64,000 bases of DNA from Temnopleurus reevesii (Eukaryota; Echinodermata; Echinoidea; Temnopleuroida; Temnopleuridae): assembly GCA_036244855.1 (NCBI GenBank), contig BQKZ01000020.1:94953-158952 (forward strand). Direction: 5' to 3'. Shown here piece by piece: positions 53,605 to 63,800 of the stretch. The notes below the pieces were generated by a model. That model worked only from the letters and a program-made list of their open reading frames with translations, did no database searches and was not told where the DNA came from. Within the stretch, counting starts at the first letter, position 1. Every line of letters begins with the position of its first letter. Position numbers and translations under genes: made by a program.

Positions 53605-54607
53605 GTAAGAGAAGAGAGCCAAAGGGCCAGCCCTTCATCCGATGCCGTTTGTTTTCAAATCCTCTCACTGTGTTATCCATTCATATTTCACTTGAATTGT
53701 TCCATTTCACTATGCATGATGTTTTAAAATGTGTTATTTAAAAGGTATTTCAATTTTATAACATCTTTATAACCATTGGCAAAGAGTGAGTGTTTGAGTT
53801 ATAGAAAAGGGAATACTGGATTTGTACTACCCTTACCTTTCTTCTGATTTTTCAAATGCAAAACTGATGAATTTAACCACATAATTTAAAATAAAAACCC
53901 TGATTCATTTAATAACCAATTGTTATCTGCTGAATCTATCTCATCGTCTTAAAATCAACACAAACACTTTCTCTTTACTAAAGGTTCCGTTATGCCAACT
54001 TTTGCATTGCCTTAAAAAATGCTAGATGGTCCTTTGAAAGAAAAACAAATGACTTTTTGCAAAAACCAGAAAATTATATTATTATTATTATTATTAAAAT
54101 TATTAGCCCCTTCAGTGCAAGCACTGTTCTCCCAAGGGGACTTGTATTAACATTTTGTTTGTTGCAGAAAATTGATCAATTGACCAAAGCAGGAAGAAAG
54201 TAAAAAGTGATGGATATGTTTTGGAATCGTTTTGTCATCTAAAGAGCCATGCTGGTTTATTGATTAGATATCTCATACATGGCATTGCAGCTTTGTTGTT
54301 TAGAGATTTTCAAATGGAACACCACCCCTTTCTTTCATTGCTATATGATATTTCTTTGAAAAGGACTGTCTTATGTATTGTAAGGCAATGTTGACAGCCA
54401 TTCCATCATTTATAGACATCAGCATGCCAAAAAATGGTTTGGGAGAAACTTTAACATGCAGGAAGTTTTAATCAAACTGCAACTTCACAGAAAATCAACT
54501 GCAGCATTGCATATAAATTTTTTCATCAAAGTTGATCATTGACAGATTTTCTTTCCAATTTCAGGGGATTTTGTGTATATCTTTCATTGGTGAAGTTATC
54601 AAATACT

Positions 54608-54703
54608 CTTAAGTGGATGTTGACAATTTATCATACTTGTAGCTGCTTGTTACACACATTGCAATGTGGATGTCCTTTTCATGGAGTTGCAGTTTGTGCT
54701 GGA
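54608..54703. repeat. 96-bp direct repeat, left copy
   Basis: Starts CTTAAGTGGATGTTGACAAT and ends GCAGTTTGTGCTGGA, directly followed by a single N. It is identical along its length to 55450-55545. Confidence 0.95.
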
Positions 54704-54704
54704 N

Positions 54705-55449
54705 TTTCAGACTGGATTTCAAATAAGTATCCTTTCCTTGACCTATTCAGAAATTATGGTGAAATTGACATGGGTTTTGAATATCTGGGAGCATGATTTC
54801 CGACTCCTATCCCAATATAAAGGGATTTAAGGCCATTTTGCGTGTTTTTAATAATTTTTTCGTCAACACATGCATATTTGGACCAAAATGCCTCAAAAAC
54901 GAGCACACGATCCCCTATTTTTCAGAGTGAATTCTGATTACGCATCATCTCCTCTCCGTATTCTAAAATTTTCGTAAAATTGACATGGATTTTTAATATG
55001 TAAAAGCTTATGTTTCTAATATTTTCATTTTTAACAAAGTATAAGACTTTAAGCCCCGTTATGGTTGTACATTTTTTACGAATTCGGCCAAATGAGGGCG
55101 CTATAACATAAAAACAAGTATCAATTGTCATGTTTTTTTATTTTTAAAGTCTCCATAGTACGTTCACAAACAAAGTTTGTAAGTATGATGTAAATACTAA
55201 GGGTTTGGGAAAAATTAGTTCAAATTATATGCAATGGTAGGAATTTTGAGACATATCATGGACCAGATATGCTGCGATGACGTCATTTTTTCAGACATTC
55301 CACTATGGCATAATTCAATGCCCCGTAGAAAAAAATCAAGCACACGAACCTATGTTTTTATTTGCGGATTTCGATTCCCCATATTCCAAAGTACATTTAT
55401 GCAAAATTTGGTGAAATTGACATGGACTTCATCTTAACCGGCGAACGTC
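54705..55449. mobile_element. 745-bp segment between identical direct repeats
   Basis: It contains three spaced copies of AAATTGACATGG (54763, 54978 and 55417 regions), each preceded by a CGTATTCTAAAATTT-like phrase, so it is partly internally repetitive. A TGACGTCA lies at 55278-55285. No open frame of note. It may be a repeat insertion or an assembly merge of two alleles. Confidence 0.4.
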
Positions 55450-55545
55450 CTTAAGTGGATGTTGACAATTTATCATACTTGTAGCTGCTTGTTACACACA
55501 TTGCAATGTGGATGTCCTTTTCATGGAGTTGCAGTTTGTGCTGGA
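55450..55545. repeat. 96-bp direct repeat, right copy
   Basis: Exact copy of 54608-54703. It is followed by AAGATTGAGATTTTG, which may be the true continuation of the single-copy locus. Confidence 0.95.
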
Positions 55546-55938
55546 AAGATTGAGATTTTGTGCTTAAAATACATTTATATTTGATTATAATATCCCTGAT
55601 GTAACATTGAAATGCACATTTTTTATTAACAGCTTGGTGCCAAATCAAATAATTGCTTTTCCTCTGCACATAATCATGATGTGAATATTATGTGTACTAT
55701 ACAGATTGGTTGATTCATGCAGATATGCTATGTTTTAACAACTTAATCTTGATTATTTCCTTCAAATTTCCTCATGCATGTAGTCGGTTAGACTGCGGTA
55801 ACAGGGCTTTACTTAAATTCAGTCATGTTTTATTCCATTTTGTCTTCTTCTCTTCCCCATCTCTCTGTCATCCCTGCTTTTCTCTCTTCCACATTCTGGT
55901 TCATTCTATTTTTTTACCTGAATGCTGCCATGGCTTAG

Positions 55939-55987
55939 AGCAAGGAAGCGGGTATCAAGACTTTGGTGCTCCTGGATGAACAAGGAG
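55939..55987 (+). CDS. snap25: SNAP-25 alternative exon 4b (SKEAGIKTLVLLDEQG)
   Basis: 49-bp exon with the same entry and exit phases as exon 4a. The acceptor is ATGGCTTAG behind an interrupted pyrimidine tract, and the donor GTGATA is weaker than that of 4a. It encodes SKEAGIKTLVLLDEQG. Ser-Lys-Glu-Ala-Gly-Ile is the ancestral-looking form, closer to fly and vertebrate SNAP-25 than 4a is. The zero-layer Gln and all predicted layer residues are kept. DNA differs from 4a at many third positions while the protein differs at only four of 16 residues, which argues for long-term selection on both copies and against a recent pseudo-exon. If joined after 4a the frame shifts and a TGA is met in this exon, so the two must be used one at a time. 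Confidence 0.94.
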
Positions 55988-56014
55988 GTGATAAAATAGT
56001 GACTGTGTTTGACA

Positions 56015-56655
56015 CTCTGGCCCATCTGCAGTGCCCCTACTGCACCCCTATTGCACCCTGCATGTTTAATGTAAACACCTGACCCACCTTTGGTGCCCCT
56101 TTTGCGCCTGTACTGCACCCCTGAATGCCCAAGTACACCCCTGACCTACCTGTGGTGCCCTGCTACATCCCTACTGTACCCTGCATGCTAACTGTACACC
56201 CCTGATCTACATGTGGTGCCCCTGCTATATCCCTACTGCACTCGATCTGCATGTTAAAATACACCCATGACCCACCTATGGTGCTCATACTGCACCCCTG
56301 ACCAATCTATGTTACCCCTATTGCACCCCTGCTTGATCAAGGACACCCCTGACCCACCTTTGATGTGCTTATTGCAACCGTATTGCACCCTTTATGTAGC
56401 AAGTACACCCTTGGCCCACCTGTGTTGCCCCTACGTACTGCACCCCTGCTTGATCAAGGACACCCCTGACCCACCCTTGGTGTTCTTATTGCAACCGTAC
56501 TGCACCCTGCATGTAACAAGTACACCCTTGACCCACCTGTGGTGCACCTCTGAATGTCCCTACTGCGCCCACCCCTGATCCACCTGTTGTGCCCTCCCTG
56601 CACCTGTATTGCAACCTAACATGGTCCAAATATGCACCCTTGCATGGTATACCCT
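56015..56655. repeat. C-rich minisatellite of about 60-bp units next to exon 4b
   Basis: About ten degenerate units read roughly CCTGACCCACCTGTGGTGCC, then CCTACTGCACCCTGCATG and a spacer ending in ACACC. A higher-order duplication of about 117 bp is visible: units at 56348 and 56410 recur at 56465 and 56527. The array starts about 30 bp after the exon 4b donor. It has open frames rich in Cys, Pro and His, but these are translations of the repeat. Confidence 0.9.
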
Positions 56656-57470
56656 ATACCCCTAACTTTTTCACCTTAATCTTAAAAGATGATGTCTGGT
56701 TCTGGTACTGTCAGGAATTTAATTTGTGCAGGAATTTTTTTTTATTTTTTTTTTACAAAATAGAGCCAAAATAGAGCATCAAACAATGATGCAATGCCAG
56801 CTGATTTTGAGGAAAAGTATTGAGCATAAAGAAAAGAGAGTTATTTTTTTTACACTGGTAAGCCGATACTTGGTTTGAAATTGGCTCGCTTTTAAACATT
56901 TTACCTTGGTCTTGCTTGAAACATTTATATCTTCTAGGGCATTATTCATAGTGTAGGATCGACTGTTACCAGAACTCAGGGTTATCTAAAACCCAACCCA
57001 ACTTCCCAGTGCATTTATGATGTCATTGTCTGTAAGCCTAACAACTCTTTGAAATGAATGTTTGCGCCAACTTGTTGTCAATTGTATATTTGTGTGAATT
57101 CTAAAAATCAACTTGATTTGTTTAAATCAATTTTAAAGAACTAATGAATTTGGAAGCACAGTACTAAGGTGTGAAACATTATTTAACTGAGTAGTGTCAA
57201 CTTCTATTATTTACTAACTGTATCTTTACTAAGAGCACTTTAAGTCTGACAATATATTTAATTAATATTCTTTTGTGGCATATGTATGTTTTGCTGTATC
57301 AAAGTTTAACTCTTGATCTTGAGCTTGAAGTATACATTTTTCAGTAGAGAGCAATTTTTTAATAGAAATGTTACCCCTCCCCCCCCCCTGATTCTTATTT
57401 GTCATATTTATATTACATCTTTCAACTGCTTGTAGAACAATGTCTTTGTTAGTAAACTATGTCAGTATAT

Positions 57471-57993
57471 TTTAAAGCTCGCGTACAGTTTTGGTAAAGA
57501 TGAAGAAATGTGAATTTGGGGGATTTTTATCATGACATGTTATTCTTATACACATTTTGAGATCATAGCATCTTTTTTTTTACAAACTGATTCTTTTGCA
57601 AATTTGAATTTGACCGTTAAATCATATTTAGCGCCCTCTCTGGGTTATAGCATTATTTTGCTCGTTATCGAGCATATACAAAGTTATTTCCAAGATTTGA
57701 CAATAGAACGATATAGAGATACACACAACAATTAAATTCTTCAATTTTCATCCAATTCTGAGCATGGGAAGTTGTCCTCTATCAAGAAAGAAAATATTGA
57801 AATAAAATGGTGAAGCACCACACTATAAAATTTTTCACATTTTAGGTTATAGCTTTTCCAAAACTCGTTCATGTTTCGCACAATCTCTTGTGCAATATGT
57901 TTATGATACTATATTTCATTTAACGTAGATTTGAAGACAAAATCTGGTGATAAAAAATATAAACTTTTACCAAAACTGTACTTGGGCTTTAAA
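57471..57993. mobile_element. 523-bp TIR element
   Basis: The left end TTTAAAGCTCGCGTACAGTT plus TTGGTAAA matches the reverse of the right end (TTTAAAGCCCAAGTACAGTT plus TTGGTAAA). There is no long frame, so it is a non-autonomous DNA transposon. The right part is shared with 21114-21263. Confidence 0.75.
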
Positions 57994-58619
57994 CCATATA
58001 TTATTTAAGTAAGAATGAAAACGAAGCACATAGATTAGTTTTGACATTCATTTTAGGCATGAAAATTCAAAACTTCAGTATCACTATAGAGATTCAAATT
58101 ATTTTGAAAGGAAGCTATAATTTACTGTTGGAAGCCACCAAATTCTACTCTGTGTCTTTCTCAGAAGAAATCCAATCTATTTATAGTCACATTTCCGTAG
58201 ATTCCTTTCAGGGAATTTCAAGACCATGTCCAGTAGATAAGAAAACTTTAGGGATGTTATTACTGATTCCAACACCAGGCTTTCAGATACTCCATGTCCG
58301 CGCATCTTATCTTGCGTCATTTTCTGCATTTCTTTTTCAAAAATCACTCGTAGTGTGTTCATCCTAAACAAATGTGTCCTTGGATCATGATACGCTTACA
58401 GCCCTCTAGAAATCACGTACGAATTATCAGGGGAGACAAGAGAGCATGACTGTAAAAATGAGCTTATCGGATTATGTCATGTGCGGAACAGAAATAAGAA
58501 TGAGTGCTCAATACATTCATGTACAGGACTGACAATTTGACTAGTGGATGTTTATTTCATGCCTGCTGGGATATATAAGAGATGAATACTACACTCAAAA
58601 CAAATTAGATAACTTTTTG

Positions 58620-58682
58620 TTTATTTATATATCTATTCATTTATCTATTTATTTATCTATTTATTTGTTTATTATATTTATA
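58620..58682. repeat. (ATTT/ATCT)n microsatellite
   Basis: Imperfect TTTAT/CTAT repeat. Confidence 0.8.
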
Positions 58683-59420
58683 GAGGGTGATTTTTATCAA
58701 TAATTTGGTGGTCTTCCATCAGGCCCTATTTCATAACAATAAGATGGGGTTACTGCCTGTCCCCCAGCCAAATATTTTTACTTTTATTTTGTGATGGATT
58801 CACCTAGTACAGCCTTTGATTCAGAGAGCCCATGAGTTGGACACATAGCAAGTCATAAAGTCTAAGTCTGCAAAGTAGACATTATGTGAAAATGTAGAAC
58901 AAGAAACATACTAATTCAGAACTGGAAATTGCTGTTCAGGAGTATTGCGTAGGTTATGAAGAAACATAACTCTGGACATGGGATATGGACGTCAATTGAG
59001 TTCATCTTAAGAGGTGTAAACGGAAATAAGATGCGCTTTCTCATTTGAAGAAGCATCATATATCTGACAAACATATCTCTCATGTAACCTTAAAACTGCT
59101 TATTTTTGCTGCGGAGAAATTCATGTATTTTTTAGTTCGTTTGTCTGTTTATGGTCAATTTTACTTCAGACATTTAAAACTTCTATTTTGTTTCAGTCTT
59201 AAGTAAGCTACCTCAAGATCATGTTAATATTTGGACCATATATTGTAAAAAGTTATGATAAATACAAAAATGGTGGCAAACTCGTAATTGCATGCCTATT
59301 TTACTGTTATCTCATGCTTTCCTCAAACTTTGAAAGCCAAGCAATTAGAAACAGTTTTCTGATTTATTTCTGTCAACAGTTGTATAGTTATGAGGTCTTT
59401 TAGCAATTATATGCAAGTAA

Positions 59421-59580
59421 GGGGAAGTTGTTCGAAAGTTGCAGTTGATCGGAACGTGTCAATCAAAATAATTGTTTCATGCGCATCTTGTTAAATGCGC
59501 ATACTGTGAGAAAATAAAAATGCATGTTACAATTGGCAAAGTTGCAGCTGATTTGCAGTTGATTTTGAACAACACCCTCT
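59421..59580. mobile_element. MITE family A, copy 3
   Basis: The left end GGGGAAGTTGTTCGAAAGTT and the right end TTTTGAACAACACCCTCT are inverted relative to each other. The centre has TCATGCGCATCTTGTTAAA as in the 30427 copy. It is about 160 bp long and flanked by TAA and TTA. Confidence 0.7.
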
Positions 59581-60728
59581 TAGGTTGGTTGAATGCATGC
59601 TGGATTGTAAGCAAGTATGTAGCAACCTAAAAATAAATGCACAAACTGTGCTGGTGAAACCTCTCATAATATACGACTCTGGTTGTTACTGCAATGATGC
59701 TCTCCATCAGCTCACTTCATACAAGTACCTCTTGAAATGGACTGTGTTCTATGGTATCCTCAATACGATAAAGATAGACCTCTAATATATGGATATCGAG
59801 ATGATCTTTGTTGATGATGTTAGCTCGTGGGAGGTCTTCTTCACAAGAAGAAGAATCAGATAATACACGTCTTGATATTATTTTTTTCAATCTTTTCACG
59901 ATCAACATCATATTCTTGTCATGTTGCTTCCATGTTTAATCATACATTGCTTCAATTATTGCTTCATATGAATTAAAAATAGATTTAACAGCTTCCATTT
60001 TTGCTTTACTTTCTATTATTTTTGTATGGATAAGATAATGTTCTATTTTGATATGTCATTATCCTATTGAATTTATAATCATTTTAGCTTTAACATTTAT
60101 ATGCGATCATATTTATGTTCAATTGAGCATTTAACCTTGCACATTATCATTTCATGTGTATATCATATCCCGTGCATGCCCATTTACTAGTGTTTTTAAT
60201 TTGTGATTTATCAGTTGTATGATTTGATTATTGAGATAAAAACATAGTTGAGTTTGATACAATTTTCTGTGTTTTTATGTTTGAGAAATTCAGTATTTTT
60301 AAATGTAGGCCTATAAGCTAGTTTTTAATTTTGATCTCATCATTGGCCTTTTCCTATATTGGTTTATATTTTGGAAAGAAAATGAGCATGTAATAGAACA
60401 TTTTCTTAATACCAATTGCTTAAAAGATACTGCAAGCTGTTGAAATTCAGAAATAATGGATATCTTTAAATCAATGTAAGTGACATTAGAAGTAGATTTG
60501 CACAGACTGCATTTATGCATGATACAAAGTTTGTCATAGAATTCAGATGCGTATAGAGACCTATTGCTGAAGAAAATAAATTCAGAAACATCTAAAACAT
60601 TTCCCTCTTGCTGCAATCAAAAGTATGCCATTATCTATATTCAAGTTTAAAGCAATGATGCTTGTGTTTATTATATAATTGTGAAATGCATCTAACAATT
60701 TCTCTACCAACTCTGTTACCCATTACAG

Positions 60729-60846
60729 AACAACTGGATCGTATTGAGGAGGGTATGGACCAGATCAACACAGACATGAGAGAGGCCGAGAAGAATCTCA
60801 CTGGTCTTGAGAAATGCTGTGGAATCTGCGTCTGCCCGTGGAAGAA
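60729..60846 (+). CDS. snap25: SNAP-25 exon 5: end of first SNARE helix and palmitoylation motif
   Basis: 118-bp exon, the same length as vertebrate exon 5. The acceptor is ACCCATTACAG and the donor GTAAGT is consensus. It starts with AA, completing the Glu codon begun by exon 4a or 4b, and reads [17 protein letters not shown] then [14 protein letters not shown] and GICVCPWKK. The first part finishes helix SN1. The last part is the cysteine cluster that anchors SNAP-25 to the plasma membrane by palmitoylation. The cysteines are CC..C.C followed by PW, where the vertebrate neuronal form has one Cys earlier and one more after the Pro. The last codon is split (AA|), so the next exon starts in phase 2. 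Only one copy is visible here, unlike the vertebrate 5a/5b pair. Confidence 0.97.
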
Positions 60847-63800
60847 GTAAGTGATCGTGAAGTTTAAAGAAAATGAGTGAAAATATTTGATTTGATTTGA
60901 TTTATTCATTTCCATTTCAAAAACATACAATATAACAAAAGTAAGTGTGAACAATATCGAGTAAGCATAAATTGAAACAAAATTACAAAGGAAAATCGTG
61001 TACAAATATTTACAGGATAATTGTTTACAAACTAAGGGTTGATTTAAATGACCAAGCAGTTATCATTACATGAAGTGGAGGAGTGAATCTGAGGAAAGAG
61101 TTCAANNNNNNNNNNNNNNNNNNNNNNNNNNNNNNNNNNNNNNNNNNNNNNNNNNNNNNNNNNNNNNNNNNNNNNNNNNNNNNNNNNNNNNNNNNNNNNN
61201 NNNNNNNNNNNNNNNNNNNNNNNNNNNNNNNNNNNNNNNNNNNNNNNNNNNNNNNNNNNNNNNNNNNNNNNNNNNNNNNNNNNNNNNNNNNNNNNNNNNN
61301 NNNNNNNNNNNNNNNNNNNNNNNNNNNNNNNNNNNNNNNNNNNNNNNNNNNNNNNNNNNNNNNNNNNNNNNNNNNNNNNNNNNNNNNNNNNNNNNNNNNN
61401 NNNNNNNNNNNNNNNNNNNNNNNNNNNNNNNNNNNNNNNNNNNNNNNNNNNNNNNNNNNNNNNNNNNNNNNNNNNNNNNNNNNNNNNNNNNNNNNNNNNN
61501 NNNNNNNNNNNNNNNNNNNNNNNNNNNNNNNNNNNNNNNNNNNNNNNNNNNNNNNNNNNNNNNNNNNNNNNNNNNNNNNNNNNNNNNNNNNNNNNNNNNN
61601 NNNNNNNNNNNNNNNNNNNNNNNNNTATATGAAACACATTTGGGCCCTCTTTCACTGAAAAGGGTATTGATAATGGTATAATACATCAATACAGATCAAC
61701 TTGTATTTTCATAATAGTGGACCTTTAAGAAGAATCTTTCTGGTCTTCGGGAGTTCTGAGGCATGCCTATTAAAGACTGGCATGCATGGTGTGTGCTGAT
61801 TATCTGCATCTTGCAATCGATCGCAACATTCCAGAACACGATATTAACTATCTTCGAAAAATTATGTTGAACGCAAATTCAATGGTCCTTTGTAATGCTA
61901 TTCAAATCGGAACTGGCTTGCGATTGTTGTGTTCACATAGTTGAATACACGGCGTACAGTTCTATTGTCTGTGGCCCACATAACTTTTTGGAAATAGTTT
62001 ATATCGTATTCTAGTAACACCACAAAATGTCTTTCACTTTTGATCTCAAGATATTGGCCTCAAGTTGCCCTGTTGCTGACCTACCAGGTTTAATTCTGAA
62101 CTTGTTATTCTTTGTTTACTACACATTGTAGATTGATTGGCTGTAAATGTTTTCAATTCTGTATCAATTTCGAGCAATGTGAAATGAGTATCAGAGGTGA
62201 GGCAGTGACATGATCTTAACATACAATGCACTTTGCTATACAAGGCCGAGCCACCATATAAACTCTGTTATTCAGTGAAGAAGAGTTCAGTCTGTCATAT
62301 TGCCTTCCCAAAGCTTCACATTTGTGCTGGGCATTATTCTCCTCTCCCTCCGCCCTCGTTTTTATGTAGAGAGACACTCATCTCGTACTGTTGCACGTTG
62401 TTGTGCGATCTGATGAAGTTATAGTGACATATTGTGCTCTTAGCCTAAATTGGCTTGATATTGGCGTTATGATCAAGGGAAACAGATACAACCATAGCCA
62501 TCGCAGACACCCCACCCCCACCTCCGCTCCCTTTGGATGAGTATACCCAGGCCTTTTCTCTACTCTTATTTGCATTTTGATTGAATTTTGTTTACGAATT
62601 TGGGTACCATTGGCAATCTGTGCTTATGGCATTAAATATGAAAGATATGCCTATTTAGTCTTTTCTGTATTTTTGGATTGAAAGATGTGAGCTGGCAGCT
62701 GTCTGAGGACAAAGTTTTATTTTTAAGATGAATTATTTATTTAGAATGCCCCAATGATGATTACGGATAGAATATTATAGATGGAAGATTCAACTTTTGC
62801 TTTATCTTATATATTTTTTTCTGTTTCATACAATATTTGTTTTCATCATCACTACTTGAATCAAATTTATTTGTATATTTCACATTACCAAAAAACAAAA
62901 ACAATAACAATAAATTATTTACAACAGATTAATCATACATATTAATGGCATATACATACAAGTACTTAGAGCATCAAAAGAGTAAGCTTATGAAGGAAAG
63001 GCATAATGAGTATGTGAATTATGAAGGAATCTGCAGAAAAGCAAAATCTTTAAGTTTGCATATTCTGAATGGAGGAGTCTTGTTGAATGTAATGACGCAG
63101 AATTGAATTGGCATGAGAGAAAAACCAAGATATAGTGCATTCATTTTGCTTAGAATATGTTCACTAGTGCTGAAGGTAAGAGAGTTTTATTGAGCTCAGT
63201 CATTTCTAACATTTTTGAGAACTAGAAAACTGAGGTTTTAAGATCCCTTCAAAATTATCTATAGAGATAATTTCCTTGAAGAGGCACTTGTATCTTCCTG
63301 GGAGTTATTCTCAATGAGTTTCACCCAGTCATGCCAATTATTTTTGTGTTCCTCTGAGCTGCGAACCGACCGACATTTATCATGAGGTTTACGGTGAAGT
63401 GTTCCTACATCCATAGTGTTAAAATGTTATTGGAATTCCCTGGATGCTGATCAGGTTTCCAAATGGATAGATTTCCTTCCTTCTACTCTTCAATCATAAT
63501 TAACCTTCCTCACTCTACAATATATACAGTTTTTTAATTATCTTAATCTTTTTCAATGATTATTTTTCTTTTGACAGTTTACTCCCATTTTCCTGACTGT
63601 TCAAAGCTACCATAATAAACACAGGGCGTGCTTGTAAAGCAGTTTTTTTAACTGAATGCACCTACCCTGTTTTTAAAGAACACTATGATAAATAAATAAA
63701 TTGATAAATTTGTTCACAAACAAATACAAACTAAGAAATTGGTTAGGATGGGAGGCAGCATTCCAATGTATTCGATTGAAGATGAGTGTTTAGACATAAT

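Larger units (their letters stand above)
53605..55938 (+). other. snap25: intron between exons 4a and 4b
   Basis: 2334 bp. It contains a 96-bp identical direct repeat (54608-54703 and 55450-55545) around a 746-bp segment, an ATT run near 54078, and a single N at 54704. Confidence 0.75.
55988..60728 (+). other. snap25: intron between exons 4b and 5
   Basis: 4741 bp from GTGATA to CATTACAG. It contains the C-rich minisatellite, the TIR element at 57471-57993 and MITE family A copy 3. No second copy of exon 5 is visible. Confidence 0.75.

Noticed and set aside
55692..55979. 95-codon open frame ending EQGSGYQDFGAPG
   Set aside because: It overlaps exon 4b in the wrong frame. It matters only as the read-through product if 4a and 4b were both included.
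56267..56578. 103-codon Cys/Pro/His-rich open frame
   Set aside because: It is a translation of the C-rich minisatellite inside the intron after exon 4b.
61025..61689. Five open frames of about 190-204 codons on both strands
   Set aside because: All exist only because the 520-N gap has no stop codons.
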